From an uncultured Bacilli bacterium (lineage in GTDB: Bacteria > Bacillota_I > Bacilli_A > RF39 > UBA660): a DNA stretch of 14,285 nt. The notes under the pieces were generated by a model. It was given only the letters and a program-made list of their open reading frames with translations, made no database searches and was not told where the DNA came from. Below are positions 7,002-13,820 of this stretch, piece by piece. The stretch lies in the NCBI GenBank assembly GCA_947588975.1, contig CANQAF010000034.1, positions 1 to 14,285 on the forward strand, written 5' to 3'. A program made the position numbers and the translations under genes. Each line of letters opens with the position of its first letter. Positions within the stretch are counted from its first letter, which is position 1.

Positions 7002-7551
7002 AAAATTTCCAAATATCATCATCATCTAAATTTGTATCATCTTTTAGAGAATCAATATTAGGCAAATCGGTATCAAAATCATTTGTACTAGAATTATTTT
7101 TATACGTATTAGGAGTTCCATCTAACCCTACATATAAATCTTCTGGAATTTCATCTGAATTTGTTTCTGCAGAATCCACAGAATGTTCTTGTGTAGACTC
7201 ATCCGTTTCCTCTTCTTCTAAATCTGCCATTGGTTCTTCTACAGTAGGTTCCGCAATTTCCACTTCATCCAAGCTTGCCATTGGTTCTTCAATATCAGAT
7301 TCTTCAGAGTCCATTTCATTACTTACAACTGGTTCTTCTACTTCGTGTGGAATAGTTTCAATTTCATCATCAATTACTGTTTCTTCTTTTGGTAATGAAA
7401 CTTTAACTTCTTTTTCCTTTGAATGTTTTTCAGTTGGTTTTTTTCCAAATTGTGTTTTTTCAGCAAAATAACCAATAATAATCATTAAAACTGCTAACCC
7501 ACCTACAATAAACCAAATATAATTTTCTATCACAAAATCTATAAAGTCCAT
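7000..7551 (-). CDS. single-pass membrane protein with long acidic tail, function unknown
   Basis: 183 residues, not recognised. One membrane segment at about 11-29 (YIWFIVGGLAVLMIIIGYF), a short basic patch (32-50) and then a low-complexity region to the end, rich in Glu, Asp, Ser and Thr. The basic patch next to the membrane suggests the tail is cytoplasmic (positive-inside rule). The tail has imperfect repeats of an EEP unit (VEEP 71-74, IEEP 87-90, AEP 100-102, VEEP 104-107); EEPMASL and EEPMADL are near-copies. It ends with the sequence DDDDIWKF (176-183), an acidic-aromatic tip resembling a docking peptide. AGGAGG lies nine bases before the ATG. It may tether a cytoplasmic partner, but no function is shown. 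Its own promoter and terminator suggest a single-gene unit. Confidence 0.75.
   Translation of the reverse strand: MDFIDFVIENYIWFIVGGLAVLMIIIGYFAEKTQFGKKPTEKHSKEKEVKVSLPKEETVIDDEIETIPHEVEEPVVSNEMDSEESDIEEPMASLDEVEIAEPTVEEPMADLEEEETDESTQEHSVDSAETNSDEIPEDLYVGLDGTPNTYKNNSSTNDFDTDLPNIDSLKDDTNLDDDDIWKF
7225..7290 (-). repeat. short in-frame direct repeat within the acidic protein gene
   Basis: The 15-base word TGCCATTGGTTCTTC (plus strand) occurs at 7225-7239 and 7276-7290, 51 bp (17 codons) apart. A related word GGTTCTTCTAC occurs near 7331. The frame is kept, so the EEPMA unit is repeated in the protein. Confidence 0.8.
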
Positions 7552-7578
7552 ACTTTTTATCCTCCTATTCTTTATATC

Positions 7579-7607
7579 ATCATAACATCAAATTTATTTT
7601 TTTACAA
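7579..7607 (-). promoter_or_regulatory. candidate promoter for the acidic membrane protein gene
   Basis: TTGTAA (7607-7602), 17 bp, TATGAT (7584-7579) on the minus strand, immediately after the stop of trmL. Both boxes are imperfect. The absence of a clear terminator after trmL means read-through could also supply this gene. Confidence 0.4.
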
Positions 7608-7613
7608 TCCTTT

Positions 7614-8120
7614 TTATTCTTCCAAATAATTTTCACCCTTAAAAGGCTCCGTACGCAATAAATTAGGAAAATCTTGTTGCCTTAAAACTTCATAAAGCAT
7701 AATTGCTACTGAATTTGATAAATTAAGTGCTCTAATATTTGCATTGATTGGTATGCGCATACAATAATCTAAGTGTTGTTTTAATATTTCCTTAGGAATG
7801 CCAGTGCTTTCTTTCCCAAATATTAAATAAATATTTTCATCTTTATTGGAGTAATCAAAACTTGTATGTGGTTTTTTCCCATATCTTGTCAAATAATAAA
7901 ATGTCCCTTTATTTTTAGAACAAAAATCTTCAAAATTTGGGTAAACAGTATAATCACAATATTCTAAATAATTCACAGCTGAACGTTTAATATATTTTTC
8001 ATCTAATGAAAAGCCTAAAGGTTCAATTAAATGTAACTTCGCGCCTGTCCCAGCACAAGTACGCATGATATTACCCGTATTTTGCGGAATTTCTGGTTCA
8101 TATAATACAATATGAATCAT
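7614..8120 (-). CDS. trmL: tRNA (cytidine(34)-2'-O)-methyltransferase TrmL
   Basis: A 168-residue SPOUT-class methyltransferase that uses S-adenosylmethionine to methylate the ribose of the wobble base C/U34 in leucine tRNAs. The family motifs are complete: PEIPQNTGNIMRT (9-21), the SAM-knot segments LIFGKESTGIP (99-109) and MRIPINANIRALNLSNSVAI (121-140), then YEVLRQ. Length is standard (about 155-170). The ATG overlaps the TGA of the upstream gene in an ATGA, so it is translationally coupled to the thioredoxin-fold protein before it; a separate ribosome binding site is not evident. The housekeeping role does not obviously fit its operon neighbours. It acts in the cytoplasm as a dimer, as known for the family. 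Confidence 0.95.
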   Translation of the reverse strand: MIHIVLYEPEIPQNTGNIMRTCAGTGAKLHLIEPLGFSLDEKYIKRSAVNYLEYCDYTVYPNFEDFCSKNKGTFYYLTRYGKKPHTSFDYSNKDENIYLIFGKESTGIPKEILKQHLDYCMRIPINANIRALNLSNSVAIMLYEVLRQQDFPNLLRTEPFKGENYLEE

Positions 8121-8626
8121 TCTAAATTCAATTCACCTTTCACATAATTGATTACTTCGTTAGGATCTGGTTCTTGTTCTTTAGTATATAAAATAGAAGT
8201 GATTATACCATCACGTACAATGTATATATTTGGATAAATAAAATCGGAAGCTAGATTAACATTCACAAACATTTTTGTTTTTAAATTTTTAAAAAAGTCT
8301 TTACTTACTTGATAAGTATCCATATATACGACATCTTTAATTAAATTTTCAGAAATGATTAATTTTTTCAATTCTTGTTCGAATGATTCATATTTAGAAT
8401 CTGTACTATTAGATACATAAATAATGGTATCTGGATTATCTAATATATAGTTCGATAATTCGCTTTCTTTCACTTGAGATAAAAATCCCATACGCGCATT
8501 GGTTCGACTTTGATATTCCTTCTGACTTTCATAATAAGTTACAAAAGCATACAACAATACAATTGTAAGCACTGCTACTATTACTAAAATAATGTAATTA
8601 CGTATTGGAACTTTTCTTGTATTCAT
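8117..8626 (-). CDS. membrane-anchored, cysteine-free thioredoxin-fold protein (DxxY type)
   Basis: 169 residues, function unknown. Basic N-terminus, one membrane segment (about 11-30), then a domain that lines up with the thioredoxin lipoprotein at 9668-10081: TIIYVSNSTDSKYESF (67-82) matches ILYIGSTTCSHCQEF, placing D76 and Y79 where the catalytic cysteines stand. YPNIYIVRDGIITSI (131-145) corresponds to the cis-Pro strand, with P132. There is no cysteine anywhere. It is probably extracytoplasmic, and binding rather than redox activity is likely. A fair ribosome binding site (GGATGGTGG) precedes the ATG, and TAAAAT with TGA before it (8655-8650) may be a weak extra promoter. Its ATGA junction with trmL and its position after the AAA+ gene suggest one transcription unit. 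The alignment was made by eye. Confidence 0.75.
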   Translation of the reverse strand: MNTRKVPIRNYIILVIVAVLTIVLLYAFVTYYESQKEYQSRTNARMGFLSQVKESELSNYILDNPDTIIYVSNSTDSKYESFEQELKKLIISENLIKDVVYMDTYQVSKDFFKNLKTKMFVNVNLASDFIYPNIYIVRDGIITSILYTKEQEPDPNEVINYVKGELNLE

Positions 8627-8684
8627 ATGTACACCACCATCCTATTATTATTTTATCACATTTACCTTCTAGAAACTACATTAA

Positions 8685-9659
8685 CTAATAAATTTCATCA
8701 TTACTTGGGATTTGATCAATTGTTACATCTGGAAATACAATGCCTTCTTGTTCTGCCAATTTAGCAAATTTTTCACGAAATGCTTTTAACTCTTTTACGA
8801 TAATATCTGGATAAATTCGTTTACTCACTTGAATAGCTTGATAAACATCAAGCATATCAACTTCTTTTTTATTATTTAATAATGCTTGGGAAAATGCCCC
8901 TGTCAATACAGAAAAAGATACATCCGGATACATTGCAGATAATCCGTATATACGTTTAAACTCAGAAGTGGCACTCACGATAGATTCCATTAATAATTCG
9001 TTCACATATGCATTATATTTCATATGTATTCCTGTTTGTTTTTCAATTTTTGGAAGTGATTCTAAGAGGATCTTAACAGTTGTTGCTTCATCAGGTTCAT
9101 TAACATCGATACGTTCAAAACGACGTAAGAAAGCACGATCCCGAATGATATATGTGTCATATTCATTTGTAGTAGTGGCACCAATCATTTTAATATCGCC
9201 ACGATCCAATCCGGGTTTTAATATATTAGCGAGGTCCATAGGGCCATCTTCACGTCCACCCATAAGTGTATGAATTTCATCAATAAATAAAATTGTTTTT
9301 TTACTTTCTTTTAACTCATTTACCAAAAGTTGAATGATCAGCTCACTTTTACCTTGAACTTGAATGGCTCCTAATAATGACGTTGAATTCAGTTTAATAA
9401 TACGATATTCCTTGAGCACATCTGGTACTTGATTTTTTTGAATTTGATAAGCAAGCCCCTCTACGATTGCTGTTTTACCAATTCCTGGCTTTCCAATCAA
9501 TAATGCTGACTTCTCTGGTGTCATAAGTACAAGCATTAAACGTTTAATTTCTTCTTCACGTGCAATTGCAGGATTTGTTATATACACTTTTTCAGTTAAG
9601 TCTTCACCATATTGACGAATAACTGAAAAACTATCTAAATTTAATTCATTTTGATTCAT
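8685..9659 (-). CDS. solitary AAA+ ATPase resembling the first ATPase module of ClpC/ClpB
   Basis: 324 residues with one AAA+ domain. Walker A GKPGIGKT (56-63), Walker B ILFIDEIH (123-130), sensor 1 GATTTNEY (160-167), an arginine pair R179-R180 (FLRRFERIDV), and ClpC-D1-like text such as AREEEIKRLMLVL and NILKPGLDRGDIKMIGATT. ClpC itself is about 800 residues with an N-domain, a middle domain and a second ATPase; none is present here. In ClpC the first pore loop reads KYRG; the aligned stretch here (100-103) is QVQG, so the substrate-gripping aromatic seems missing. No ClpP-docking loop was seen. It could be a remodelling or signalling ATPase rather than an unfoldase. It starts eight bases after the stop of the thioredoxin lipoprotein gene, with AGGTGAG as ribosome binding site. 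It is presumably cytoplasmic. Confidence 0.85.
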   Translation of the reverse strand: MNQNELNLDSFSVIRQYGEDLTEKVYITNPAIAREEEIKRLMLVLMTPEKSALLIGKPGIGKTAIVEGLAYQIQKNQVPDVLKEYRIIKLNSTSLLGAIQVQGKSELIIQLLVNELKESKKTILFIDEIHTLMGGREDGPMDLANILKPGLDRGDIKMIGATTTNEYDTYIIRDRAFLRRFERIDVNEPDEATTVKILLESLPKIEKQTGIHMKYNAYVNELLMESIVSATSEFKRIYGLSAMYPDVSFSVLTGAFSQALLNNKKEVDMLDVYQAIQVSKRIYPDIIVKELKAFREKFAKLAEQEGIVFPDVTIDQIPSNDEIY

Positions 9660-9667
9660 ATTCTCAC

Positions 9668-10081
9668 CTACTTAATATAACCTGCGGATTTAAATTTTTG
9701 TATCAACGTAGATTTGGATACTGTTCCTATAATTCTTGGAAATAATTCAATTTCTCCATTTTTTACAAATACAATTGTTGGAGTTCCTTTAATCTTAGAT
9801 ACATCCCATACATAAGTATTTTGATCTTTATCTAATTTATATATATCGAGATAATACACATCTAATGAATATTCTGCAATTACCTCTTCTAACACTGGCT
9901 TAAATTCTTGACAATGAGAACAAGTTGTAGATCCTATATACAAAATATAATTTTCCTCGTTTTTTGCTTTGGTTTGAAATTCATCATAATTAATTTCCAT
10001 CAAACTTTTTTGGGGTGTACTAGTAGAGGAACATGCAGTTAGTCCCAAAATAAGTATGATCCATATTACTAATCGTTTCAT
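9668..10081 (-). CDS. thioredoxin-fold lipoprotein with CxxC
   Basis: 137 residues. A lipoprotein signal (hydrophobic 4-15, lipobox LTAC, lipidated C17) anchors a thioredoxin domain outside the membrane. The active site is C54-S-H-C57 in YIGSTTCSHCQEF, with the cis-proline P101 in KGTPTIVFVKNG. The final helix is kept, so the domain is complete. Likely roles are thiol-disulfide exchange on exported proteins, but the sequence alone does not tell oxidase from reductase, and no CcdA/DsbD-type partner is in the window. The start is fixed by GAGGTGAG before the ATG. It opens an operon with the AAA+ ATPase eight bases downstream, and perhaps the genes to trmL. Confidence 0.88.
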   Translation of the reverse strand: MKRLVIWIILILGLTACSSTSTPQKSLMEINYDEFQTKAKNEENYILYIGSTTCSHCQEFKPVLEEVIAEYSLDVYYLDIYKLDKDQNTYVWDVSKIKGTPTIVFVKNGEIELFPRIIGTVSKSTLIQKFKSAGYIK

Positions 10082-10093
10082 GACTCACCTCGT

Positions 10094-10104
10094 ATTATAT
10101 TATA
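10094..10104 (-). promoter_or_regulatory. candidate -10 region for the thioredoxin-AAA+ operon
   Basis: Two overlapping TATAAT boxes (10104-10099 and 10099-10094) on the minus strand, between the preceding terminator and the ribosome binding site. The -35 is poor (TTTTTA). Confidence 0.4.
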
Positions 10105-10122
10105 TAATAAATTAAAAGAATT

Positions 10123-10149
10123 AAAAAGATGTTTTGAACCACATCTTTT
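10123..10149 (-). terminator. intrinsic terminator of the FxLYD-like lipoprotein gene
   Basis: AAAAGATGT (10149-10141 on the minus strand) pairs with ACATCTTTT (10132-10124) around an eight-base loop; five T then AATT follow. The TAA stop (10150-10148) enters the 5' arm. Confidence 0.75.
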
Positions 10150-10552
10150 ATTTTTCATTCAATTGATATTCAATTGAAGTAGCTTTTGAAAGGTCAATAC
10201 TAAAAATAGTAATAATTTCTCTTGTCTCCAAGGCAGGTACAACACCTCCAACATATCCTTGTGATGTTGCAAGTAAATTCCCGTTTGAATCCTTTGCAAA
10301 AATATCAAATGTTTCAACGAAAATATCTTGTTCTGTATCATTTGTAACAAGAGTGGTTAATACAGATTCACCATTTTTCATAACAAGAGATGTATTCTTT
10401 AATTGCAAATCCCCAACTTGTTGATCTTGTGTAATCCCTGCATTTGTATTTCCTGCAGGCTGATCAACTTCTGGTTTTTCCTTTTTAGCACAACTGCATC
10501 CAGTAGACATCATAACAAGACTGATTAAACATATAATTATAATTTTTTTCAT
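10148..10552 (-). CDS. FxLYD-like domain lipoprotein
   Basis: 134 residues when started at 10552. Upstream in frame there is another ATG at 10579, but it overlaps the TATAAT of the likely promoter, whereas AAGGAAG sits seven bases before 10552 and starting there gives a clean lipoprotein signal (MKKIIIICLISL...), with lipidated cysteine in MSTGC (C19). After a linker rich in charged residues, Asn and Gln (about 22-47) comes one beta-sandwich-like domain: LQLKNTSLVMKNG, VTNDTEQDIFVETFDIFAKDSNGNLL and an end with IEYQL, resembling FxLYD/DUF-type extracytoplasmic domains. No catalytic residues are seen. It should sit on the outer face of the membrane. Function unknown; the domain name is a resemblance only. 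Confidence 0.75.
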   Translation of the reverse strand: MKKIIIICLISLVMMSTGCSCAKKEKPEVDQPAGNTNAGITQDQQVGDLQLKNTSLVMKNGESVLTTLVTNDTEQDIFVETFDIFAKDSNGNLLATSQGYVGGVVPALETREIITIFSIDLSKATSIEYQLNEK

Positions 10553-10577
10553 ACCAATCTTCCTTACTATTATTATC

Positions 10578-10583
10578 ATTATA
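10578..10583 (-). promoter_or_regulatory. extended -10 promoter of the FxLYD-like lipoprotein gene
   Basis: TATAAT on the minus strand with TGA before it. No good -35 at 17 bp. It lies 25 bp upstream of the chosen start at 10552 and covers the first base of the alternative ATG at 10579, which argues against that start. Confidence 0.55.
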
Positions 10584-10637
10584 TCACATATATTGTAAAA
10601 ATGTTATGCAATTTTAAAATATTCAATGATTTTAGAT

Positions 10638-10663
10638 CATAAAAAGATGAGTTTCCCCACCTC
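10638..10663 (-). terminator. possible weak terminator of the LysM gene
   Basis: On the minus strand GAGGT...AACTC could form a short imperfect stem, followed by ATCTTTTTATG. It is much weaker than the other terminators in the window, so read-through toward the lipoprotein gene is plausible. Confidence 0.3.
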
Positions 10664-11109
10664 TATTTATAAAATAATATTTGTCCTGGCATTAAGAAAA
10701 TATTTTGATTATACTTACTTAATTCCTCATAATTGGTATTTAAAGCACTAGTAACAGATGTAACAGTATCCCCGTCTTTAACACGATACATTTTAACATT
10801 CTTTTTAGGAATTAATATTTCTTGTTCTGGATAGATATAATCATCTGCATCTAATCCATTTAACTCTAATAACATTTCATAATCCACATGATTAGTTCTT
10901 GCAATCGCATACATATTATCACCTTTTTGCACAGTATAAACATCAAATAAATTTTCTTCTTCAATTGGTACAATTACAAAAGTGCCGGGTATCAAAGTCA
11001 TATTATTTGTTATTCCATTAATTTTTTTAAGCATTTCTGGAGTTGTTTGAAACATTCGTGAAATTCGTTCTAATGAATCTCCACTTTGAACTTGATATAC
11101 TTTATACAT
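10663..11109 (-). CDS. triple-LysM protein without signal peptide
   Basis: 148 residues consisting almost only of three LysM modules: about 4-48 (YQVQSGDSLERISRMF), 57-101 (YTVQKGDNMYAIA) and 107-147 (YRVKDGDTVTSVTSAL). LysM binds N-acetylglucosamine-containing glycans such as peptidoglycan. There is no signal peptide, lipobox or membrane segment, and the first LysM starts at residue 4, so the protein is probably made and kept in the cytoplasm. In Firmicutes this layout fits mother-cell proteins that bind the spore cortex or coat (SafA and YaaH also begin with LysM), which is inference here. GAGGTGAT lies five bases before the ATG. The third repeat is more diverged than the first two. No catalytic domain is attached. 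Confidence 0.85.
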   Translation of the reverse strand: MYKVYQVQSGDSLERISRMFQTTPEMLKKINGITNNMTLIPGTFVIVPIEEENLFDVYTVQKGDNMYAIARTNHVDYEMLLELNGLDADDYIYPEQEILIPKKNVKMYRVKDGDTVTSVTSALNTNYEELSKYNQNIFLMPGQILFYK

Positions 11110-11132
11110 ATTATCACCTCATTATAGTATAT

Positions 11133-11164
11133 GAAAAAAAGAAACATAGGCAACTGTTTCTTTT
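11133..11164 (-). terminator. intrinsic terminator after the patatin-linked gene
   Basis: Ten-bp stem AAAAGAAACA (11164-11155 on the minus strand) with TGTTTCTTTT (11146-11137), eight-base loop and a T-run extending to 11134. The TAA stop (11165-11163) overlaps the 5' arm. Confidence 0.85.
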
Positions 11165-12410
11165 ATTTTGTATTAATTCCAAATTGTAAATCTACATTAA
11201 ATTCAAATTCAGGGTTTCGAACTACGATGCGTGTTCCTACACTATCATGATAATAATACAAACTGTCTTGATCCTTCCAATAAAAATAATCCCCTATATA
11301 TCCAGTCTGATTTATATCATCGATTGTGGCAATATAGTAACGTACATTTGGTAATTGATCATGTATACGATAAATAATATATCGATCGTTATCTTTTTTA
11401 TATAAATAATAGTAATGTCCTACTTGTTGATATCCATCATATAAATCTGTCGATATTTTATATGGTAACACAGTGTCTTTAAAATAAATATCCTCTTTTA
11501 AACTATCATACATTGTCATTGTTATCCATTTTTGATTGGAATAAACTTGTACACCTAATTCAGTATCGCCAATTTTATTAACCGATTTACTTGATAAATT
11601 AATCTCATATTGACATTTATTAATACGATCTAATAAATAAATGGAATCTCCCACTACCCCTTGAATATAAGAATCAAAGGAAATTGCTTTATTAGAAATA
11701 ATTTTAGTCTCTTTCATTGTCTGCATATTAATTACTAAGAATTCATGAAACTCATAGCTTTGATTATAATCCGCCACAATATAATATTGTCGATAAAATA
11801 AATGTACTTTTTTTTGATAAATATCATTTGTAAATAATTTTTTGTCCGTTAATTGTTGATCACGATTTAAAACAACAAGCCCCTTATAATTTTCCATTCC
11901 AATCATATGGTTTTCGACTAAATTATTATATAATGAAATACCATATTGCGTTTTTACAATACTTCTAGGATCAAGAAAACGAGTAGTATCGTATTGTTCC
12001 AGTGAATTCACGAACTTTTCAAGATTATCACTGACCTGTTCCATGCTATGATATGGATAAATAATATCATCATGGTAACATAAAACATCTATGTTCAATG
12101 GCACCTCTCCAACAGGATACATACAAGAATAATCTTGGTCTTCATAGTAATAAACAGATTTCACTATTTTTTGTTTTTTTGAATCTATTTGTACTTGAAA
12201 AGGAAAAATGATATTATTTACTTTAATTTGAAACCAATGATTTGCTTGATTATTTTTCTCATGTTTATATGTCTCTTCAATTTCAAATTTTTGATTATTC
12301 GTATTTACTATATAAGAAATATGATATCCATTACTCAGTTGATTTTGAATCGTTACAATTCCAATATACACAACACATAATGCAAAAAATGTAATTATTA
12401 ATTTTTTCAT
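11163..12410 (-). CDS. anchored extracytoplasmic protein, tyrosine-rich, function unknown
   Basis: 415 residues, not recognised. A basic start and one hydrophobic segment (about 4-21) act as an anchor or signal; no lipobox cysteine is placed correctly. The rest is likely outside the membrane and very rich in Tyr, Asp and Ile. The second half has recurring short strands with a pattern like YYxxxDxxxxYxIxxx (for instance GHYYYLYKKDNDRYIIYRI at 342-360 and YFYWKDQDSLYYYH), which suggests a beta-propeller or similar repeat fold; this is inference. The ATG overlaps the TGA of the patatin gene (ATGA), so its translation depends on that gene. The tight coupling hints at a shared task at the envelope. 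No independent ribosome binding site is clear. Confidence 0.75.
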   Translation of the reverse strand: MKKLIITFFALCVVYIGIVTIQNQLSNGYHISYIVNTNNQKFEIEETYKHEKNNQANHWFQIKVNNIIFPFQVQIDSKKQKIVKSVYYYEDQDYSCMYPVGEVPLNIDVLCYHDDIIYPYHSMEQVSDNLEKFVNSLEQYDTTRFLDPRSIVKTQYGISLYNNLVENHMIGMENYKGLVVLNRDQQLTDKKLFTNDIYQKKVHLFYRQYYIVADYNQSYEFHEFLVINMQTMKETKIISNKAISFDSYIQGVVGDSIYLLDRINKCQYEINLSSKSVNKIGDTELGVQVYSNQKWITMTMYDSLKEDIYFKDTVLPYKISTDLYDGYQQVGHYYYLYKKDNDRYIIYRIHDQLPNVRYYIATIDDINQTGYIGDYFYWKDQDSLYYYHDSVGTRIVVRNPEFEFNVDLQFGINTK

Positions 12411-13669
12411 GAAGCGTCCTCCATAATCGTTTTAATATAAACTGCCTGCAAAAACTCATGTGGAAATAATAAACATAAATGACTCAATGACTTTTGTTTT
12501 TTTGGATAATGCATCATCAAATCACATAAATAATGTACTGTATATTCATTATGAAGCCACTTTTTAATTTGATTTTTTTTAATTTCCTGTTCAAAAACAG
12601 GATCTTGTTGTAACATTTGATAATGCGCTATTATTTGTTTATTCCAATGATGTATATTATATATCTTACACTCTTCCTGATGAAAAATTTCCCCTAAATG
12701 TTCTATTTCTTTATTCCAAAGTTGATAGGTATGACTATTTTTTACAGGCTCTATAAAACATTTTAATACAGATATTTTCATCATATTTTCCAAAAAAATA
12801 TTTTTGGATGCTATAGGTAGACACAACCGAAAATTTTTAACAAACTGATTAAAATACTTATCATAATTCTGTTGAAGTTGTCCTTGCTTAAATGTATATT
12901 TTTTGCCATCTAGTTTACCATATACTTTCATAGCATCATAATAGCCAAAACGCATGCATCTCCTTGCCATCGTTTTATCAAATATAAGAAAAGAGCCAAT
13001 ATCATTATTAGGTGAAATATACGTAATAGGTATATTTTGATTTTTTACTTTTCGTTTACGCCCAATTTCCTCTAAATCCACTGCAATTACTTCTGTTGCT
13101 CCCATATCAATAGCCAAATTGATGGGCAAATTATCATACAAGCCACCATCAATATACTGTGAATTTCCTATTTTTTTCTTCTGGAATGCAGGAAAACAAG
13201 AAGCAGATGCAATTAAATAATCCTTTAGTAAAGTTTTCGGAATGTTGTTTTTTCTCAATTGCAATGGTTTTAATTCAGGATATTTAACGGTTACAATGCC
13301 AAAATCAATAGGCGAATGATATACCTTCTTAACATTCAAAGCCTTTTGAACAGTCATCTCTAATTGTTCTATATTCATTCCACCATCTAATATAGCATGG
13401 GCATATGTTTTATAAATTAAATTTTTACCTTCTTTAGTATAGTAATCCCCAGAGATTTTGTTTTTAAAAATTTTTTTAAAGCTCATATTATACCATAGCC
13501 AAACTGCCTTTATATAATCCCTTTGAACCATAAGTACTGCATTTAATGCCCCTACTGAAGTCCCCGTAACAATATCATATGAAATGTCTAACTTTCGTAA
13601 TGCTTTCCAGACACCAATTTGATATGCACCCTTAGAACCACCACCAGATAATACAATTGCTCTTGCCAT
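12407..13669 (-). CDS. patatin-like phospholipase
   Basis: 420 residues. The N-terminal 200 or so form a patatin domain with every catalytic feature: oxyanion-hole loop LSGGGSKGAYQIG (7-19), nucleophile elbow GTSVG with S38 (36-40), and the aspartate of the Ser-Asp dyad, D174 in YIDGGLYDNLP. Such enzymes are lipid acyl hydrolases. The remaining 200 residues (about 220-420) are helical and charged and are not recognised; this extension is longer than in minimal bacterial patatins. No signal peptide or membrane segment is seen, so the enzyme is cytoplasmic or peripheral on the inner membrane face. AGAGGTG precedes the ATG; a sigma-A-like promoter lies upstream. The next gene starts inside its stop codon. 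Substrate unknown. Confidence 0.92.
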   Translation of the reverse strand: MARAIVLSGGGSKGAYQIGVWKALRKLDISYDIVTGTSVGALNAVLMVQRDYIKAVWLWYNMSFKKIFKNKISGDYYTKEGKNLIYKTYAHAILDGGMNIEQLEMTVQKALNVKKVYHSPIDFGIVTVKYPELKPLQLRKNNIPKTLLKDYLIASASCFPAFQKKKIGNSQYIDGGLYDNLPINLAIDMGATEVIAVDLEEIGRKRKVKNQNIPITYISPNNDIGSFLIFDKTMARRCMRFGYYDAMKVYGKLDGKKYTFKQGQLQQNYDKYFNQFVKNFRLCLPIASKNIFLENMMKISVLKCFIEPVKNSHTYQLWNKEIEHLGEIFHQEECKIYNIHHWNKQIIAHYQMLQQDPVFEQEIKKNQIKKWLHNEYTVHYLCDLMMHYPKKQKSLSHLCLLFPHEFLQAVYIKTIMEDAS

Positions 13670-13686
13670 AAGACACCTCTATATAT

Positions 13687-13715
13687 ATTATACTTCAAAT
13701 TGTATTTTTTTTAAA
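13687..13715 (-). promoter_or_regulatory. promoter of the patatin operon
   Basis: TTTAAA (13715-13710), 17 bp, TATAAT (13692-13687) on the minus strand, 17 bp upstream of the ATG. The -10 is perfect; the -35 matches 4 of 6. Confidence 0.55.
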
Positions 13716-13764
13716 GTATCTACACTTTTGACATATTTTTGTCATTTATGGGTCATTCGTTCAC

Positions 13765-13791
13765 ACTTTTTGACTAAAACCGAATATGCTA
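13765..13791 (+). promoter_or_regulatory. candidate sigma-K-type promoter of the coat protein gene
   Basis: AC (13765-13766), 16 bp, AATATGCTA (13783-13791), close to the Bacillus sigma-K pattern AC-N16/17-CATANNNTA with one mismatch. No sigma-A pair with normal spacing fits here (TTGACT and TATAGT are only 14 bp apart). Late mother-cell expression would suit a coat protein. The same gap (13728-13774) also holds four TGAC/GTCA words of unknown meaning. Confidence 0.45.
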
Positions 13792-13820
13792 TAGTGAATA
13801 TAAAAGAAGGGGTGGATTAT

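Noticed and set aside
8968..9273. Rightward 101-codon reading frame
   Set aside because: Entirely antisense to the AAA+ ATPase, whose motifs are clear; no ribosome binding site.
10159..10350. Second leftward frame inside the lipoprotein gene
   Set aside because: Same strand, different frame, no ribosome binding site; Leu/Gln/His-rich nonsense translation.
10553..10579. Nine extra N-terminal codons for the FxLYD-like lipoprotein
   Set aside because: The ATG overlaps the likely promoter -10, while the ATG at 10552 has a good ribosome binding site and gives a standard lipoprotein signal.
11121..11131. TATAAT / CATATACT as promoter of the LysM gene
   Set aside because: It lies so close to the ribosome binding site that the transcript would start inside it; kept as unproven.
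13728..13820. Upstream start for the coat protein, adding 31 residues
   Set aside because: The region holds the promoter, and AAGGGGTGG clearly serves the ATG at 13821; added residues do not resemble the family.
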